Notes: generated by a model not told the origin, from the letters alone. DNA of 64,000 nucleotides from CAZSBB01 sp964605235 (GCA_964605235.1 CAZSBB010000005.1:124001-188000); one strand, 5' to 3'. Shown: positions 55,556 through 64,000, counted from the first letter of the stretch. Program-made: numbers and translations.

Positions 55556-58113
55556 TGCAAAGTGCTGCGCACCTGTTTATGCACTCGACACCCCGGACCG
55601 ATACGAAGCGCACTTTCCCTGATGCGGCGCCGCCTTGGCCGATGCCGCGTTGGGAAGCGACGTGGATCTGGTCGGCAGAGTCGACCGAAAAGGCTCACGA
55701 CTACGTGTATTTCCGTCGCACTTTCGACGCGGTGGAATCGCGCGAGCCGGTGCTGCTTCGGCTTGCGGCCGAGCGCGACGCGACGCTTTGGGTGAATGGG
55801 CAGTTGATCGACCATGGGCCGGCGATCTCCGATCCGCGCTTCAAGCGGTATCAGACTTACGACATCACCCCCCACCTGTCCCGCGCTGAAAACTGCGTGG
55901 CGGTGCGTGTTTATCACGACCACACGATCGCCGGCTTCACCGCGCACGCCGACGCGCGCGGGTTGCTGTGTCAGGTCGAAGCGGGCGGCCGGGTGCTGGC
56001 AGCGAGCGATGCGTCCTGGCGAGCGATCCCCGCCAAGGCGTATCTCAAGCCCACGCCGCGCATGGGCGACTCGATGTGGGCGGAGGTCTTCGACGCTCGG
56101 CTCGACACCCCGGGCTGGCACACGGTCGGCTTTGACGACGCTGCCTGGCCCCACGCCAAAGAAGTCATCGACAAGCGACATGTCCTGTGGGGTTCGCAGC
56201 AGCCGCGCACGCGGTTTTACCCCTGGGTCAACCTCATCCCGAGCGAGACGCGCCCGCTGCGGCGGACGCGCCGTCGTCCGGCCGAGTTGCTCCGAATGGG
56301 CGAAGTGCTCCAGCAGCGCGAAGCCTCGCCGCAGGACACCGCCATACGCATGAGCCTTGAATCCATCATGCCGCTGGCGAAAGCCGCGGTGCATGACGCC
56401 GACAAGCTATTGAGCGGCGACGGCCCGAGCATCATCAGCAACTCACCTCTGGACGAGCCGGACGACAGGTTCGACGGCCTGCGCAACGCCACCATCGTGC
56501 TGGACTTCGGCCGACTGATGAACGCCCGGCTCGGTATGCAACTCGACGCACCGGGTGGCCAGATCGATGTGGGATACGCCAGCCATCTGGATGACGGACG
56601 CGTGGTGCCGTACTCGTCCAACCGCGTCGCCAATGCGGACTGCTGCATCCTCCGAGAGGGGCCGCAACATTGGCAGACCGCCGACTGGCGGCACTTCCGC
56701 TATGTGCAACTCACCTTCCGCAACCTCAGCGCGGCGGTGACGCTGCACCAAGTCTGGGCCGAGCAGATCGAGCTTGGTCTGGAACCGTGTGGGCAGTTCC
56801 ACAGCGACGACCCGAAGCTCGATCAACTGTTCGAGATCGTGCGCCGCACGACGGACCTCAACACGCTGGACCGCACGATGGACAACCCGTCGCGCGAACG
56901 CAAGCAATACCTGGGCGACTGCTCGGGGATCGTGCCCGCCATCTCGGCCGGCTTCGGCGACGCCGCGGTGCTGCGCCGCTATTTCCTCAACGCACGCGAA
57001 GGCCAGCACGCGACGGGCCTCTACCGCTACAGTTACCCCGGCCACGACCACGACCACGCCTCGCTGTTCGACCATTCGCTCTCGCTGCCGCTGCGCTTGT
57101 GGGAGCATTACCAGCTCTTCGCGGACGAAGACCTGGTTCGCGAAATGTGGCCGAGCATCGAGCGGTTGCTGGCGTTGTGCGCTTCGTGCGTTGACGACCA
57201 GGGCATGATGCACCTGCCGCCCTACAACATCTGGTTCGACTGGGCCGACATGGATCGACGCGGGCATTTCCTGCCGCTGCAATCGATGGCCGCGGAGGTG
57301 ATGCGCTGCTCGGCCGAACTCGCAAGCGTGGTTGGTGCTGACGCAACGCGTTGGGCGGCGTCAGCCCAGTTCCTGGTGGAACAGGTCCCCCGCTGGTTCG
57401 ACGCGGAGCGCGGCGTGTTTGCGGACAGCATTGTGGACGGGCAGCGTCAATCCCATCTCAGCGAACACGCCATCAGCCTCATCGCTTATTGGCGACAGGC
57501 GCCCGCAGCCATGATCGACGCGTGCCTGGATTACTGGGCCCAGGACCCGTCACGCTTCGGGCAGGCGTCGCCGGCCTGGTTCTACCTGCCCGCCGCGTTC
57601 ATCCGGGGCGGGCGCAGCGACCTCGCCATCGCATGGATGCATCGACGGGCCGATCAACTGCAACGCCAGGGCCTGGACACGTGGCCCGAGACCTGGTGTC
57701 TCTACGGCGAACGCACGCTGGGCACCTGGCGCTGCCGCAACAGCCGCGCCATCGCCCAAGGCGCGGGCCTTGGTGTGACGACGGCGTTGCTGCACGACCT
57801 GTGCGGCATCCAGCCGGCCGAGCCGGGATTTCGGTCCGTGCGTCTCGCGCCGCAGCCGGGCTCACTCACCCGGTTGCAAGGCACACGCCCCGGGCCCGAT
57901 GGCCTTTACGCGCTTGAGCTGCAGCGCCACGCCGACCGTCACGTCCTGCAACTCACGCTGCCCTCGCCGCGCCGCGTCACGCTCGACACCCGCTTCGCAC
58001 CCGACGCCCGGCAGGTTCTGGTTAACGGCCAGGCCCTGCCCACCGAGCCGACAACCACCTATACCTGGCAGGCCGAAACGCACTCGACAATCGTCGTTGC
58101 ACGCGCGAATTGA
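55555..58113 (+). CDS. GH78-like alpha-L-rhamnosidase
   Basis: 852 residues from the ATG at 55555, which has GAGG seven bases upstream; the TTG just before it is unlikely to be used. WIWSAESTEKAHDYVYFRRTF and LWVNGQLIDHGP are the N-terminal beta domain of bacterial rhamnosidases. The helical barrel contains DNPSRERKQYLGDC (443-456), the counterpart of the family's D-C-P-x-R-E-x-x-x-W-x-G-D block, then WFDWADMD. A C-terminal beta domain starts near LNP-like SVRLAPQPGS. GH78 enzymes invert configuration and remove terminal alpha-L-rhamnose. There is no signal peptide. The variant DNPSRE block means specificity may be altered. Fourth gene of the rightward arm. Confidence 0.7.
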   Translation: MQSAAHLFMHSTPRTDTKRTFPDAAPPWPMPRWEATWIWSAESTEKAHDYVYFRRTFDAVESREPVLLRLAAERDATLWVNGQLIDHGPAISDPRFKRYQTYDITPHLSRAENCVAVRVYHDHTIAGFTAHADARGLLCQVEAGGRVLAASDASWRAIPAKAYLKPTPRMGDSMWAEVFDARLDTPGWHTVGFDDAAWPHAKEVIDKRHVLWGSQQPRTRFYPWVNLIPSETRPLRRTRRRPAELLRMGEVLQQREASPQDTAIRMSLESIMPLAKAAVHDADKLLSGDGPSIISNSPLDEPDDRFDGLRNATIVLDFGRLMNARLGMQLDAPGGQIDVGYASHLDDGRVVPYSSNRVANADCCILREGPQHWQTADWRHFRYVQLTFRNLSAAVTLHQVWAEQIELGLEPCGQFHSDDPKLDQLFEIVRRTTDLNTLDRTMDNPSRERKQYLGDCSGIVPAISAGFGDAAVLRRYFLNAREGQHATGLYRYSYPGHDHDHASLFDHSLSLPLRLWEHYQLFADEDLVREMWPSIERLLALCASCVDDQGMMHLPPYNIWFDWADMDRRGHFLPLQSMAAEVMRCSAELASVVGADATRWAASAQFLVEQVPRWFDAERGVFADSIVDGQRQSHLSEHAISLIAYWRQAPAAMIDACLDYWAQDPSRFGQASPAWFYLPAAFIRGGRSDLAIAWMHRRADQLQRQGLDTWPETWCLYGERTLGTWRCRNSRAIAQGAGLGVTTALLHDLCGIQPAEPGFRSVRLAPQPGSLTRLQGTRPGPDGLYALELQRHADRHVLQLTLPSPRRVTLDTRFAPDARQVLVNGQALPTEPTTTYTWQAETHSTIVVARAN

Positions 58114-58118
58114 AAACC

Positions 58119-60200
58119 ATGCTCATCGGCACCCAATACCTGCGTCCGCCCAACCCCGACCCCGAACACTGGGAAGGCGACCTCCGCAACATCCAAACGC
58201 TGGGCTTTTCCTTGGTGCGTTGCTGGCTGCTCTGGCGCAGCGTCGAACCGAAAGAGGGGCATTGGCAATGGGACCCGTACGACCGCTTCATGGAGCTGGC
58301 TGAGCGTCACGGCCTGTCGGTCGTGATCCAGCTGATCCCCGAAGCGCAGCCGCAATGGTTTTTGCGCAAGCACCGCGACCTGCTTCCGGTGACGGCAACG
58401 GGCGAACGGATGGGACAGGCGGGCTACGGCATGCTGGTGTCGGGCGGCTATCCCGGCATCTACTTTGACCATGACGCTGCCCTGCAAGGCACCGCCGAGT
58501 TCTTCACGCAAGCGGCCCGGCGCTATGGCCAACACCCCGCGACCCACAGCTGGGATGTGTGGAACGAGATCCAGCCGCACGACGGGTTGCCGAGCTACGA
58601 CGCCGCAACGTTGGCGCGATGGCACGGCTGGCTGCGCGAGCGCTATCGCTCCATCGAAGCGTTCAACCAGCGGCTGCTCACACAGTACGAGCGTTTCGAA
58701 GAAATCGAGATGCCGCGAAAACAGGTCAGCCACGATGGCTGCCAGCAGATGCGGCGGTTGTTTGACGAGTTTCGCTATTGGCGTCAACGACAGGAGATGA
58801 AAAGGCGGGCGGGACTGATCCGCGCCGTCGACCGCGCTCACCCCGTGCACAGCCACGTGCCTGCGAGCGGGATGAATGTCACGCAGTCTCACATGTGGCA
58901 GCTCGCCGCCGAGCTCGACGGCTTCGGCACCAGTCAATACCTCAACGAGCGTGTCCTGCCGGACGGCTACGACTACCGGTATGCGGCGCTGTACTGCGCG
59001 ACCGCGCGCTCCGCGGCCAACGGCAAGCCGTGGTGGATGAGCGAGCAGAGCGGCGGTCCAACCTACTACCAATACGGCCACAACAACCGCACCCCGGCCG
59101 AGATTCGCTCCAACCTGTTGCTACCAATGTCACAGGGCGCGGAAGTCTGTCTCTACTGGCAGTACCGCGGCGAGCGATTCGGGGAGGAGGCGCCCAACTG
59201 GGCGCTGACCAACTTCGATGGGTCGCTCAACGAGCGCACCGCGGCGGCTGCGCAGGTCGCCGAGGCGATCCAGCGAGAAAAGAAAAACCTGGCCAATGCT
59301 CGTCGGCCGACCGCGGAGATCGGCGTGTTGGTGGACCACACCAGTCGGCTCTACGAATTGCATACTCAGAGCTGGGTGCCGCAAGGCGTCAGCGTCGCGG
59401 CCGAGGCGGAAGACACGTACGTGTCGCTCGGTCGTGCGGGTTTCGCGGCTGACTTCCATCATGCGGAGAACGTTGCCGAGCAGGGACTGCCGCCCGCTTG
59501 CCGATTGCTTTTTCTGCCGATGTGCAGCGCGTTGTCGGATGCCGCGATTGCTCGGCTGCTGGAGTGGGTGGCGGCCGGGGGAACGTTGGTGGCCGGGGCA
59601 TACCTGGGCATGTACGACGAGGACGGGTACGTGCCGCCGGTGATGCCGCGGGAGCCGTGGAGCAGCGCGTTGGGCCTGCGGGTGCTGACACGACATTACC
59701 CAACTGGCCCGGTGCTTGAGCCGAACGTCGATGCGTGCCCGCCGTTGGCCGGGCACTGGACGGTCGAAGAGCTGCGTGTCGACGACGCGGAGGTATTGGC
59801 GACCTGGCAAAGCAAGCCCGCGTTGACGCGCCGCGGCTGGGGTCAGGGGCAGTTGTATTACGCCGCCACCTGCATCGCCCAAGGCAAGCATCAGGCGCTG
59901 CTGCGGCCGTGGCTCGAACGCTGGGCCGAGCAGGCCGGGGTGGTGCGCTGGCACAGCAGCGCCGGCGCCGTGCTCGCCGATCGGCTGGTCGGGCCGCGCG
60001 CACAGCACCTGTTCTTCACTGCGTGCACACATGCGGATCAAACGGCAACCCTGCTGGGCAGCGCCGACCTGCAGGGGCCGATGCACGACGCCATGACCGG
60101 CCGACCGCTTGGCACGCTCCAGCCCGGCGGCGAATACCAGATCGAGATCGCACCACGCGAAACACGCTGGGTCGTGGTGTCGACCGGTGCGGAGGGGTAA
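58119..60200 (+). CDS. GH42-type beta-galactosidase
   Basis: 693 residues from the ATG at 58119; the in-frame TTG at 58110 overlaps the previous stop and is the alternative. The barrel begins MLIGTQYLRPPNPDPEHWEGDL. WDVWNEIQ places the acid/base at Glu150 next to Asn149; WWMSEQSGG places the nucleophile at Glu309. The GATase-like trimerisation domain follows with LLFLPMCSAL and LEWVAAGGTLVAGAY, then a C-terminal beta domain. GH42 enzymes release beta-galactose, mostly from oligosaccharides inside the cell, matching the absence of a signal peptide. It ends the rightward arm of the GntR-SBP locus. Confidence 0.8.
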   Translation: MLIGTQYLRPPNPDPEHWEGDLRNIQTLGFSLVRCWLLWRSVEPKEGHWQWDPYDRFMELAERHGLSVVIQLIPEAQPQWFLRKHRDLLPVTATGERMGQAGYGMLVSGGYPGIYFDHDAALQGTAEFFTQAARRYGQHPATHSWDVWNEIQPHDGLPSYDAATLARWHGWLRERYRSIEAFNQRLLTQYERFEEIEMPRKQVSHDGCQQMRRLFDEFRYWRQRQEMKRRAGLIRAVDRAHPVHSHVPASGMNVTQSHMWQLAAELDGFGTSQYLNERVLPDGYDYRYAALYCATARSAANGKPWWMSEQSGGPTYYQYGHNNRTPAEIRSNLLLPMSQGAEVCLYWQYRGERFGEEAPNWALTNFDGSLNERTAAAAQVAEAIQREKKNLANARRPTAEIGVLVDHTSRLYELHTQSWVPQGVSVAAEAEDTYVSLGRAGFAADFHHAENVAEQGLPPACRLLFLPMCSALSDAAIARLLEWVAAGGTLVAGAYLGMYDEDGYVPPVMPREPWSSALGLRVLTRHYPTGPVLEPNVDACPPLAGHWTVEELRVDDAEVLATWQSKPALTRRGWGQGQLYYAATCIAQGKHQALLRPWLERWAEQAGVVRWHSSAGAVLADRLVGPRAQHLFFTACTHADQTATLLGSADLQGPMHDAMTGRPLGTLQPGGEYQIEIAPRETRWVVVSTGAEG

Positions 60201-60222
60201 TCCGTCGGCAGGAGTATGCTTT

Positions 60223-60426
60223 CAATTCTGGTGAACGGCGGCCCAAGTCTGCAGCGCCCGGCGGCAGGCCTGCCCCGCAGCGTCGGTCGCCTTAACCTGG
60301 CCCTTGCACATCGGCAAGTGCGGCCAGTAGCAGGGGCAGTTTTTCATGACTCTCCATGGTCATGTCCCAATCCGTGTAATCAAAATGGTTGCGATCGGTC
60401 TCCGCGAACACCGCAGACCACGCTTA
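60223..60426 (-). pseudogene. Frameshifted C-terminal gene fragment, family not recognised
   Basis: Read leftward, one frame gives VFAETDRNHFDYTDW, HEKLPLLLAALADVQG and meets a stop; removing one G from the GGG at 60303-60301 joins it to QVKATDAAGQACRRALQTW and a TGA at 60225-60223. The two halves together look like the amphipathic helical end of a real protein. No start is present; upstream of about 60427 a stop lies in the same frame. An assembly error in the G-run is an alternative explanation, but the fragment lacks a beginning either way. Function unknown. Confidence 0.35.
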
Positions 60427-60667
60427 CCTCAGGCCAAGTTTCTGATAGGTAATTTGATTCCATGTGGGCTGGGCGAACACCACCAAACAGCGCCAGGCGT
60501 CTAGCTCTCACCCGTCCGTCCCTCTGACGCTGAACTGTCGCCGTTTGTCGTGGCAGGAAACCATCCGCGCCGGAGTCGCCATTGCCCCGCAGCATTCATC
60601 CCAGGCCGGCGCGACCCGGCATAGATCCACCGCACCCTGAGCCGTGCTGGACGATCATTCATATGCA
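60427..60667. other. Intergenic stretch with nothing recognised
   Basis: Downstream of the beta-helix gene and beyond the fragment at 60223-60426. I see no convincing gene, hairpin with T-run, or operator-like repeat here; codon usage of the short open frames does not resemble the neighbours. Confidence 0.5.
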
Positions 60668-62635
60668 TCACCGCGGGCCATAGTGTACGGACGGTCCGCC
60701 GACCTCATAAGCGCCCAGGTCCGGGGCGCTGCCGACGTAGCCGTCGTTGATGTTTGCCAGCACCTCACCCGCGTCGACCGTGGGCGCGTCGTCCCGAAGT
60801 CGCAGGTCAACGTCGTTGGGATCATACGGCTTGATCGTTTCCGGTTGCGGCTTGGGCAGGTCAGGTGTGGGCTGCGGCTGCGGGGCAGAGGCGTTGCGGA
60901 AGATGTCGTAATCCACGGTCATGCCATGGGCTTCGTACCCCAGTTTGGTACGGACGGCGGCCAGGTCGTCGCACACCACGTCATCGCGGGTCTGCGTTTT
61001 GATGCCGTTGAGAATCTTGATGGCTTCCCGACGATCTTTCGCCTCATCGAGTTGTGCCATCAGATGGCTGTTCTTCAGCCGTCGCCACCAGAAAAGTGGC
61101 CAGCCTTCGCGGGCGCGATAGGCGTTGTAGTCGAGCGTGCTGTAATCCGTCATCGTGCCGGACTGCATGGGATTCATGAAGATGTTGTTGCGGAAGTGGC
61201 AGTTGCTCCAGAACCAGTCGTGGCAGATGCTGCCGGAGACGGTGTTGTGGTAGATCAGTGCGCCGGCGGCGCCGCAGTGCAGTTTGAAACAGTTGCCACC
61301 ATAGATGGCGTATACCTTGCTCCGCTCGGGCTCGATGTTGTAGCGGATGTTGTAAAGGACGTTGCGGATGAAATAGACCGGCCCGCCGTACACCGGCTGG
61401 GCGCTCAGGCCGGAGACGCCGGAGTTGAAGCAGCGGTTTTCCCAAACGCGGATATTGTGCGAGCCGTAATCGGTTTCAATGAAGTCGTCCAGAACGTTGC
61501 GAATGTCGTTGTTGTGGTAGTCGATGGCGCAGATCTTGCGCTGCGGCCCGGCGTCGAGGTGGCGGGGATAGCTACCGCCGCTGGTGATGCCGATGCCATC
61601 CCAGAAGTTCATCACCCGGTTGTAGCAGACCACGTGTCCTTGTCCGCCGAGCACGACCGCGATGCGGGACTTGATGTTTTTCTTGCTATGCACAAACGTA
61701 TCGTTGCGACCCAGGAACAGGTTGTCGGCGATGTAGTAGTCCAGGTTAAAACCGCCGCCGATGATGCCGATGTTGATATCTTCGAACTGGCACCGCCGCA
61801 CGACCAGACCGTCAACGCCCTTGTCCGGGTTCTGGTTGTAACAGACGATGGCGGCATCGCCCGGGGTCGCACCGGGATGACGCAGGGTCAGATCCTCAAA
61901 CCAGATGTGGTCCGCGCCCACGCGGATCATGTGGTCCCGCTCCTCACCGATCAGCACGCTCCGCCCGTCTCCGGCGCCCCGGAATACGATGGGTTTGCCT
62001 GGCGTGCCGGCTTTGTTCAACGCCAGTTTGCCCGCGTAGACCCCGGCATGAATGCGGATGATGTCGCCCGGCTGGGCCTGATCGTACGCGGCCATGATGT
62101 CCGCATAGCGCGGCGTCGCTTCGTCTCCCGCATGACCCTCGGGATAAACGTGCAGTTGGCGTCCGCCCGCAAAAGCGCTCGGCTCCGGGCGCGTGCGCGC
62201 CGTCACCACCCGCTGCGCTTCGCCCCCGTCAGGATCTGTGAGCTTGAAACACGCTTCGTATTCCGTGTCGGGATCGAGGAAAAGAATGCTCCCTGCGTAC
62301 AGGTTGCCGCAGGTGTAATTCTTGGGAGGTTGCAGCACATAGATTTTTTCGTGGTGGATGCGCAGCAACGGCTGCGCTGCTTTCCATAGCGCATCGCCTT
62401 TCCTGCGATAGGTCACCGTCACCACGCCGTTGCGGTTGTCGTCGCCTTCGATCTGCCATTCAAAACCAAGACTGCGCAGCGTGGGCCGCTCGATGGTGAA
62501 TTCGCCGGGCACGGTCTCGTTGCGCGGCGGGGCGCCATCGGCCAAGGCGCCATGTACCACGCCGAGTCCCGCCACGCAGAGTCCCGCAATGACGTGGAGC
62601 ATGTGAATACGCCAACCCCGGGCGTTGATGGCCAA
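60668..62635 (-). CDS. Secreted right-handed beta-helix protein (polysaccharide lyase-like)
   Basis: 655 residues. The start is a TTG at 62635, chosen because GGAAGGAAG lies five bases upstream; an in-frame ATG at 62602 lacks such a site. Signal peptide: HMLHVIAGLCVAGLGVVHGALA. Residues about 50-150 are a fibronectin III-like domain. The helix begins PRYADIMAAYDQAQPGDIIRI, the phrase typical of chondroitinase-B/PL6 and pectate-lyase-like proteins, and repeats in steps such as VVRRCQFEDINIGI, YYIADNLFLGRND and VVCYNRVMNF. DLGAYEVGG near the end is a common last segment of such proteins. It may be a lyase acting on polymer outside the cytoplasm, but catalytic residues are not secure. Third gene of the LacI-pseudopilin unit. 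Confidence 0.65.
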   Translation of the reverse strand: MAINARGWRIHMLHVIAGLCVAGLGVVHGALADGAPPRNETVPGEFTIERPTLRSLGFEWQIEGDDNRNGVVTVTYRRKGDALWKAAQPLLRIHHEKIYVLQPPKNYTCGNLYAGSILFLDPDTEYEACFKLTDPDGGEAQRVVTARTRPEPSAFAGGRQLHVYPEGHAGDEATPRYADIMAAYDQAQPGDIIRIHAGVYAGKLALNKAGTPGKPIVFRGAGDGRSVLIGEERDHMIRVGADHIWFEDLTLRHPGATPGDAAIVCYNQNPDKGVDGLVVRRCQFEDINIGIIGGGFNLDYYIADNLFLGRNDTFVHSKKNIKSRIAVVLGGQGHVVCYNRVMNFWDGIGITSGGSYPRHLDAGPQRKICAIDYHNNDIRNVLDDFIETDYGSHNIRVWENRCFNSGVSGLSAQPVYGGPVYFIRNVLYNIRYNIEPERSKVYAIYGGNCFKLHCGAAGALIYHNTVSGSICHDWFWSNCHFRNNIFMNPMQSGTMTDYSTLDYNAYRAREGWPLFWWRRLKNSHLMAQLDEAKDRREAIKILNGIKTQTRDDVVCDDLAAVRTKLGYEAHGMTVDYDIFRNASAPQPQPTPDLPKPQPETIKPYDPNDVDLRLRDDAPTVDAGEVLANINDGYVGSAPDLGAYEVGGPSVHYGPR

Positions 62636-62669
62636 AGGACACTTCCTTCCACTTTTCAGCTCGATTGCC

Positions 62670-63437
62670 TCAGTTCAACACCTTCATCAACCAGAACCGC
62701 GCGGTGGGCACCGGTGTCGCGAGGCGCTCGAGGTGCAGGTCGTAGAAGATGCTGTTGGCCGTTTCGTTGTGCAGGTAACCCCGCGTGACGCCGTTCTCGT
62801 CAAGTTCGCCCGGAGGCCCATCCCAGGAACTGTTCCACAGATCCAGAAACGGCCGCGCCACGTACCGCGGCGAGGTCTTGTGCCAGCCGGCCGCGCCGTC
62901 CGCGGCGAGAATCATCTCCGTTTGTTTCTGACGCGAGACTTCGTTGAGGTTGTAGGGGCCCCAGCGGCCGTCACGGGCCTTGGTGAAGGTCACGCCGTCG
63001 TCATAAGTCAAACCACCCAATTTGGTGAAGCCGTAATACGAATTGATGTCCGCATAAGTCTGAGTGCTCTGTTGGGCGCGCAAGACGGCTGACGCCGTCG
63101 GGCAATAGGCGATGCCGCTCCGCCCGGCCGCCCCGACCGCGATCTCAGGATAGCCCGTGTGCTCGAGGACGGTCGTCCAACTCGACGAATAGGGCAGCCA
63201 GTCCTTGTTTTCGTAGGTGTAGTTGCCGACGAGAAAGCCAACCTGCCGCAGGTTGTTGCTGCACACCGTGGTCTGCGCGGCGATGCGGGCCTGACTCAAA
63301 GCGGGCAACAGCAGGGCGATCAGCAGCGCGATGATGCTGATGACGACAAGTAATTCAATCAGGGTGAATCCGTGACGACCGGCCAACGGGCGACTGACTC
63401 GCGCGAGTTTTCCAACGGGTCGCTGGACGCCAGCCAT
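62670..63437 (-). CDS. Pseudopilin-like protein with degenerate H-X9-DG motif
   Basis: 255 residues from the ATG at 63437, which has GAGGAG eight bases upstream. A 23-residue basic leader ends in GRHG, followed by FTLIELLVVISIIALLIALLLPAL, the prepilin signal with the normal Gly before the cut. Late in the protein HNETANSIFYDL (from His223) has nine residues between His and Asp, but Leu replaces the Gly. Inner-membrane pseudopilus component by family knowledge. It lies between the LacI gene and the secreted beta-helix gene on the same strand, so the three probably form one operon. Confidence 0.85.
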   Translation of the reverse strand: MAGVQRPVGKLARVSRPLAGRHGFTLIELLVVISIIALLIALLLPALSQARIAAQTTVCSNNLRQVGFLVGNYTYENKDWLPYSSSWTTVLEHTGYPEIAVGAAGRSGIAYCPTASAVLRAQQSTQTYADINSYYGFTKLGGLTYDDGVTFTKARDGRWGPYNLNEVSRQKQTEMILAADGAAGWHKTSPRYVARPFLDLWNSSWDGPPGELDENGVTRGYLHNETANSIFYDLHLERLATPVPTARFWLMKVLN

Positions 63438-63474
63438 GTTTTCTACTCCTCTGAATGATGCCAAGGACCTTGCA

Positions 63475-64000
63475 TCAGCGGGACGACATGCCGGCGGCGC
63501 CAGCGGTCGATTCCCGAACGACCAGCTTGGGCCTGATCGTCATCTGCATGGGATAACGTCCCTCGCCGCGCCAGCGCTGCCAGAGGTGCGCCACCGCCGC
63601 TTCCGCCAGCGCCTGACGCGGAACCCGCACCGTGGTCAGCGGTGGCCGACACATCTGGGCGGCTTCGATATCGTCAAATCCCGTCACGCTCAGGGCGCCG
63701 GGCACGGATACGCCGCGATCGTGCGCGGCATTGATGATGTGGCAGGCCAAACTATCATTAGAGCACACCAGCGCCGTGGGGCGCTTCGCGCCCATCTTTA
63801 ACCATTGATCAATGCACTCTGCCGGTTCGAGGCGGCCAAAGACGCAGTCGTCGCGCACCGGCAGGCCCCGCTCGTGCAGGGACACGAGGTATTCCTTGAA
63901 CCGTTCGCGGAAACATTGATTGATCTGGTTTTCCCCGCAGAAGCCGATGGTCTTGTGCCCCGCCGCTACCAAGTGGTCGATGACCTGCGCGATGCCGTCG
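63475..64000 (-). CDS. LacI-family transcriptional regulator (C-terminal part; N-terminus beyond the window)
   Basis: About 175 residues of the sensor domain are visible, open to the window edge. LVAAGHKTIGFCGE, RPTALVCSNDSLACHIINAA, VSVPGALSVTGFDDIEAAQM and PPLTTVRVPRQALAEAAVAHL are the standard landmarks of the second half of a LacI-family ligand-binding domain. The DNA-binding domain would lie beyond base 64000. It precedes the pseudopilin gene by 37 bases on the same strand and so is probably the regulator of this pseudopilin/beta-helix unit. Confidence 0.85.
   Translation of the reverse strand, partial: DGIAQVIDHLVAAGHKTIGFCGENQINQCFRERFKEYLVSLHERGLPVRDDCVFGRLEPAECIDQWLKMGAKRPTALVCSNDSLACHIINAAHDRGVSVPGALSVTGFDDIEAAQMCRPPLTTVRVPRQALAEAAVAHLWQRWRGEGRYPMQMTIRPKLVVRESTAGAAGMSSR

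Noticed and set aside
1..64000. CRISPR arrays, tRNA or rRNA genes, integrases or phage genes
   Set aside because: No regularly spaced repeats, cloverleaf-like sequences or recognisable integrase or phage proteins were found on reading both strands.

Overview
The window is a GC-rich bacterial accessory region devoted almost entirely to taking apart complex, probably sulfated and acetylated, polysaccharides. I read about 34 intact or window-edge genes plus four degraded gene fragments. The organism is most likely a planctomycete of the Phycisphaerae type. Reasons: three stand-alone prepilin-like proteins with an FTLIELLVVISI N-terminus (one with a perfect H-X9-DG motif), six sulfatases, and large CBM9-like/DUF6067-like secreted proteins. 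Lentisphaerota or Hydrogenedentota are not excluded. There is no rRNA, tRNA, CRISPR array, housekeeping gene or transporter.

Layout. (1) 1-6.7 kb, + strand: tail of a beta-helix protein, a large GH-like protein, a GH123/DUF4091-like protein and a TPR/CBM9-like protein. (2) 6.8-26.3 kb: a divergent locus. Leftward run a LacI regulator, GH106-like, sulfatase, GH36-like, SGNH hydrolase, a GH28 remnant, GH35-like and a CBM9-like lipoprotein. Rightward run a pseudopilin and two giant DUF6067-like proteins. (3) 26.3-33.0 kb: a GntR/LacI-sensor regulator, sulfatase, six-hairpin glycosidase and Gfo/Idh/MocA oxidoreductase leftward, with another sulfatase rightward. (4) 33.0-33.6 kb: a scar with a gene fragment and a decayed IS3-family OrfA. 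(5) 33.6-37.2 kb: GH95 and a sulfatase. (6) 37.3-60.2 kb: a divergent locus centred on a GntR regulator fused to a solute-binding-protein-like sensor. Each arm carries a DUF6067-like protein, a CE7-like esterase and a sulfatase; extra members are a pseudopilin and a GH129/GH101-like or DUF5696-like protein on the left, GH78 and GH42 on the right. (7) 60.2-64 kb: a gene fragment, then LacI, pseudopilin and a secreted beta-helix protein, leftward.

How it works together (inference): secreted DUF6067-like, CBM9-like, LamG-bearing and beta-helix proteins would bind and cut polymer outside the cytoplasm, while esterases remove acyl groups. The six sulfatases and most exo-glycosidases (GH35, GH36, GH42, GH78, GH95, GH106) have no visible signal peptide, so they would act on imported oligosaccharides, releasing galactose, fucose and rhamnose. 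Each block has its own sensor-regulator, and three regulators sit beside a pseudopilin. Overlapping stop/start codons show tight translational coupling. Candidate operators are visible in all three intergenic control regions between divergently transcribed genes (17.5, 31.5 and 46.9 kb).
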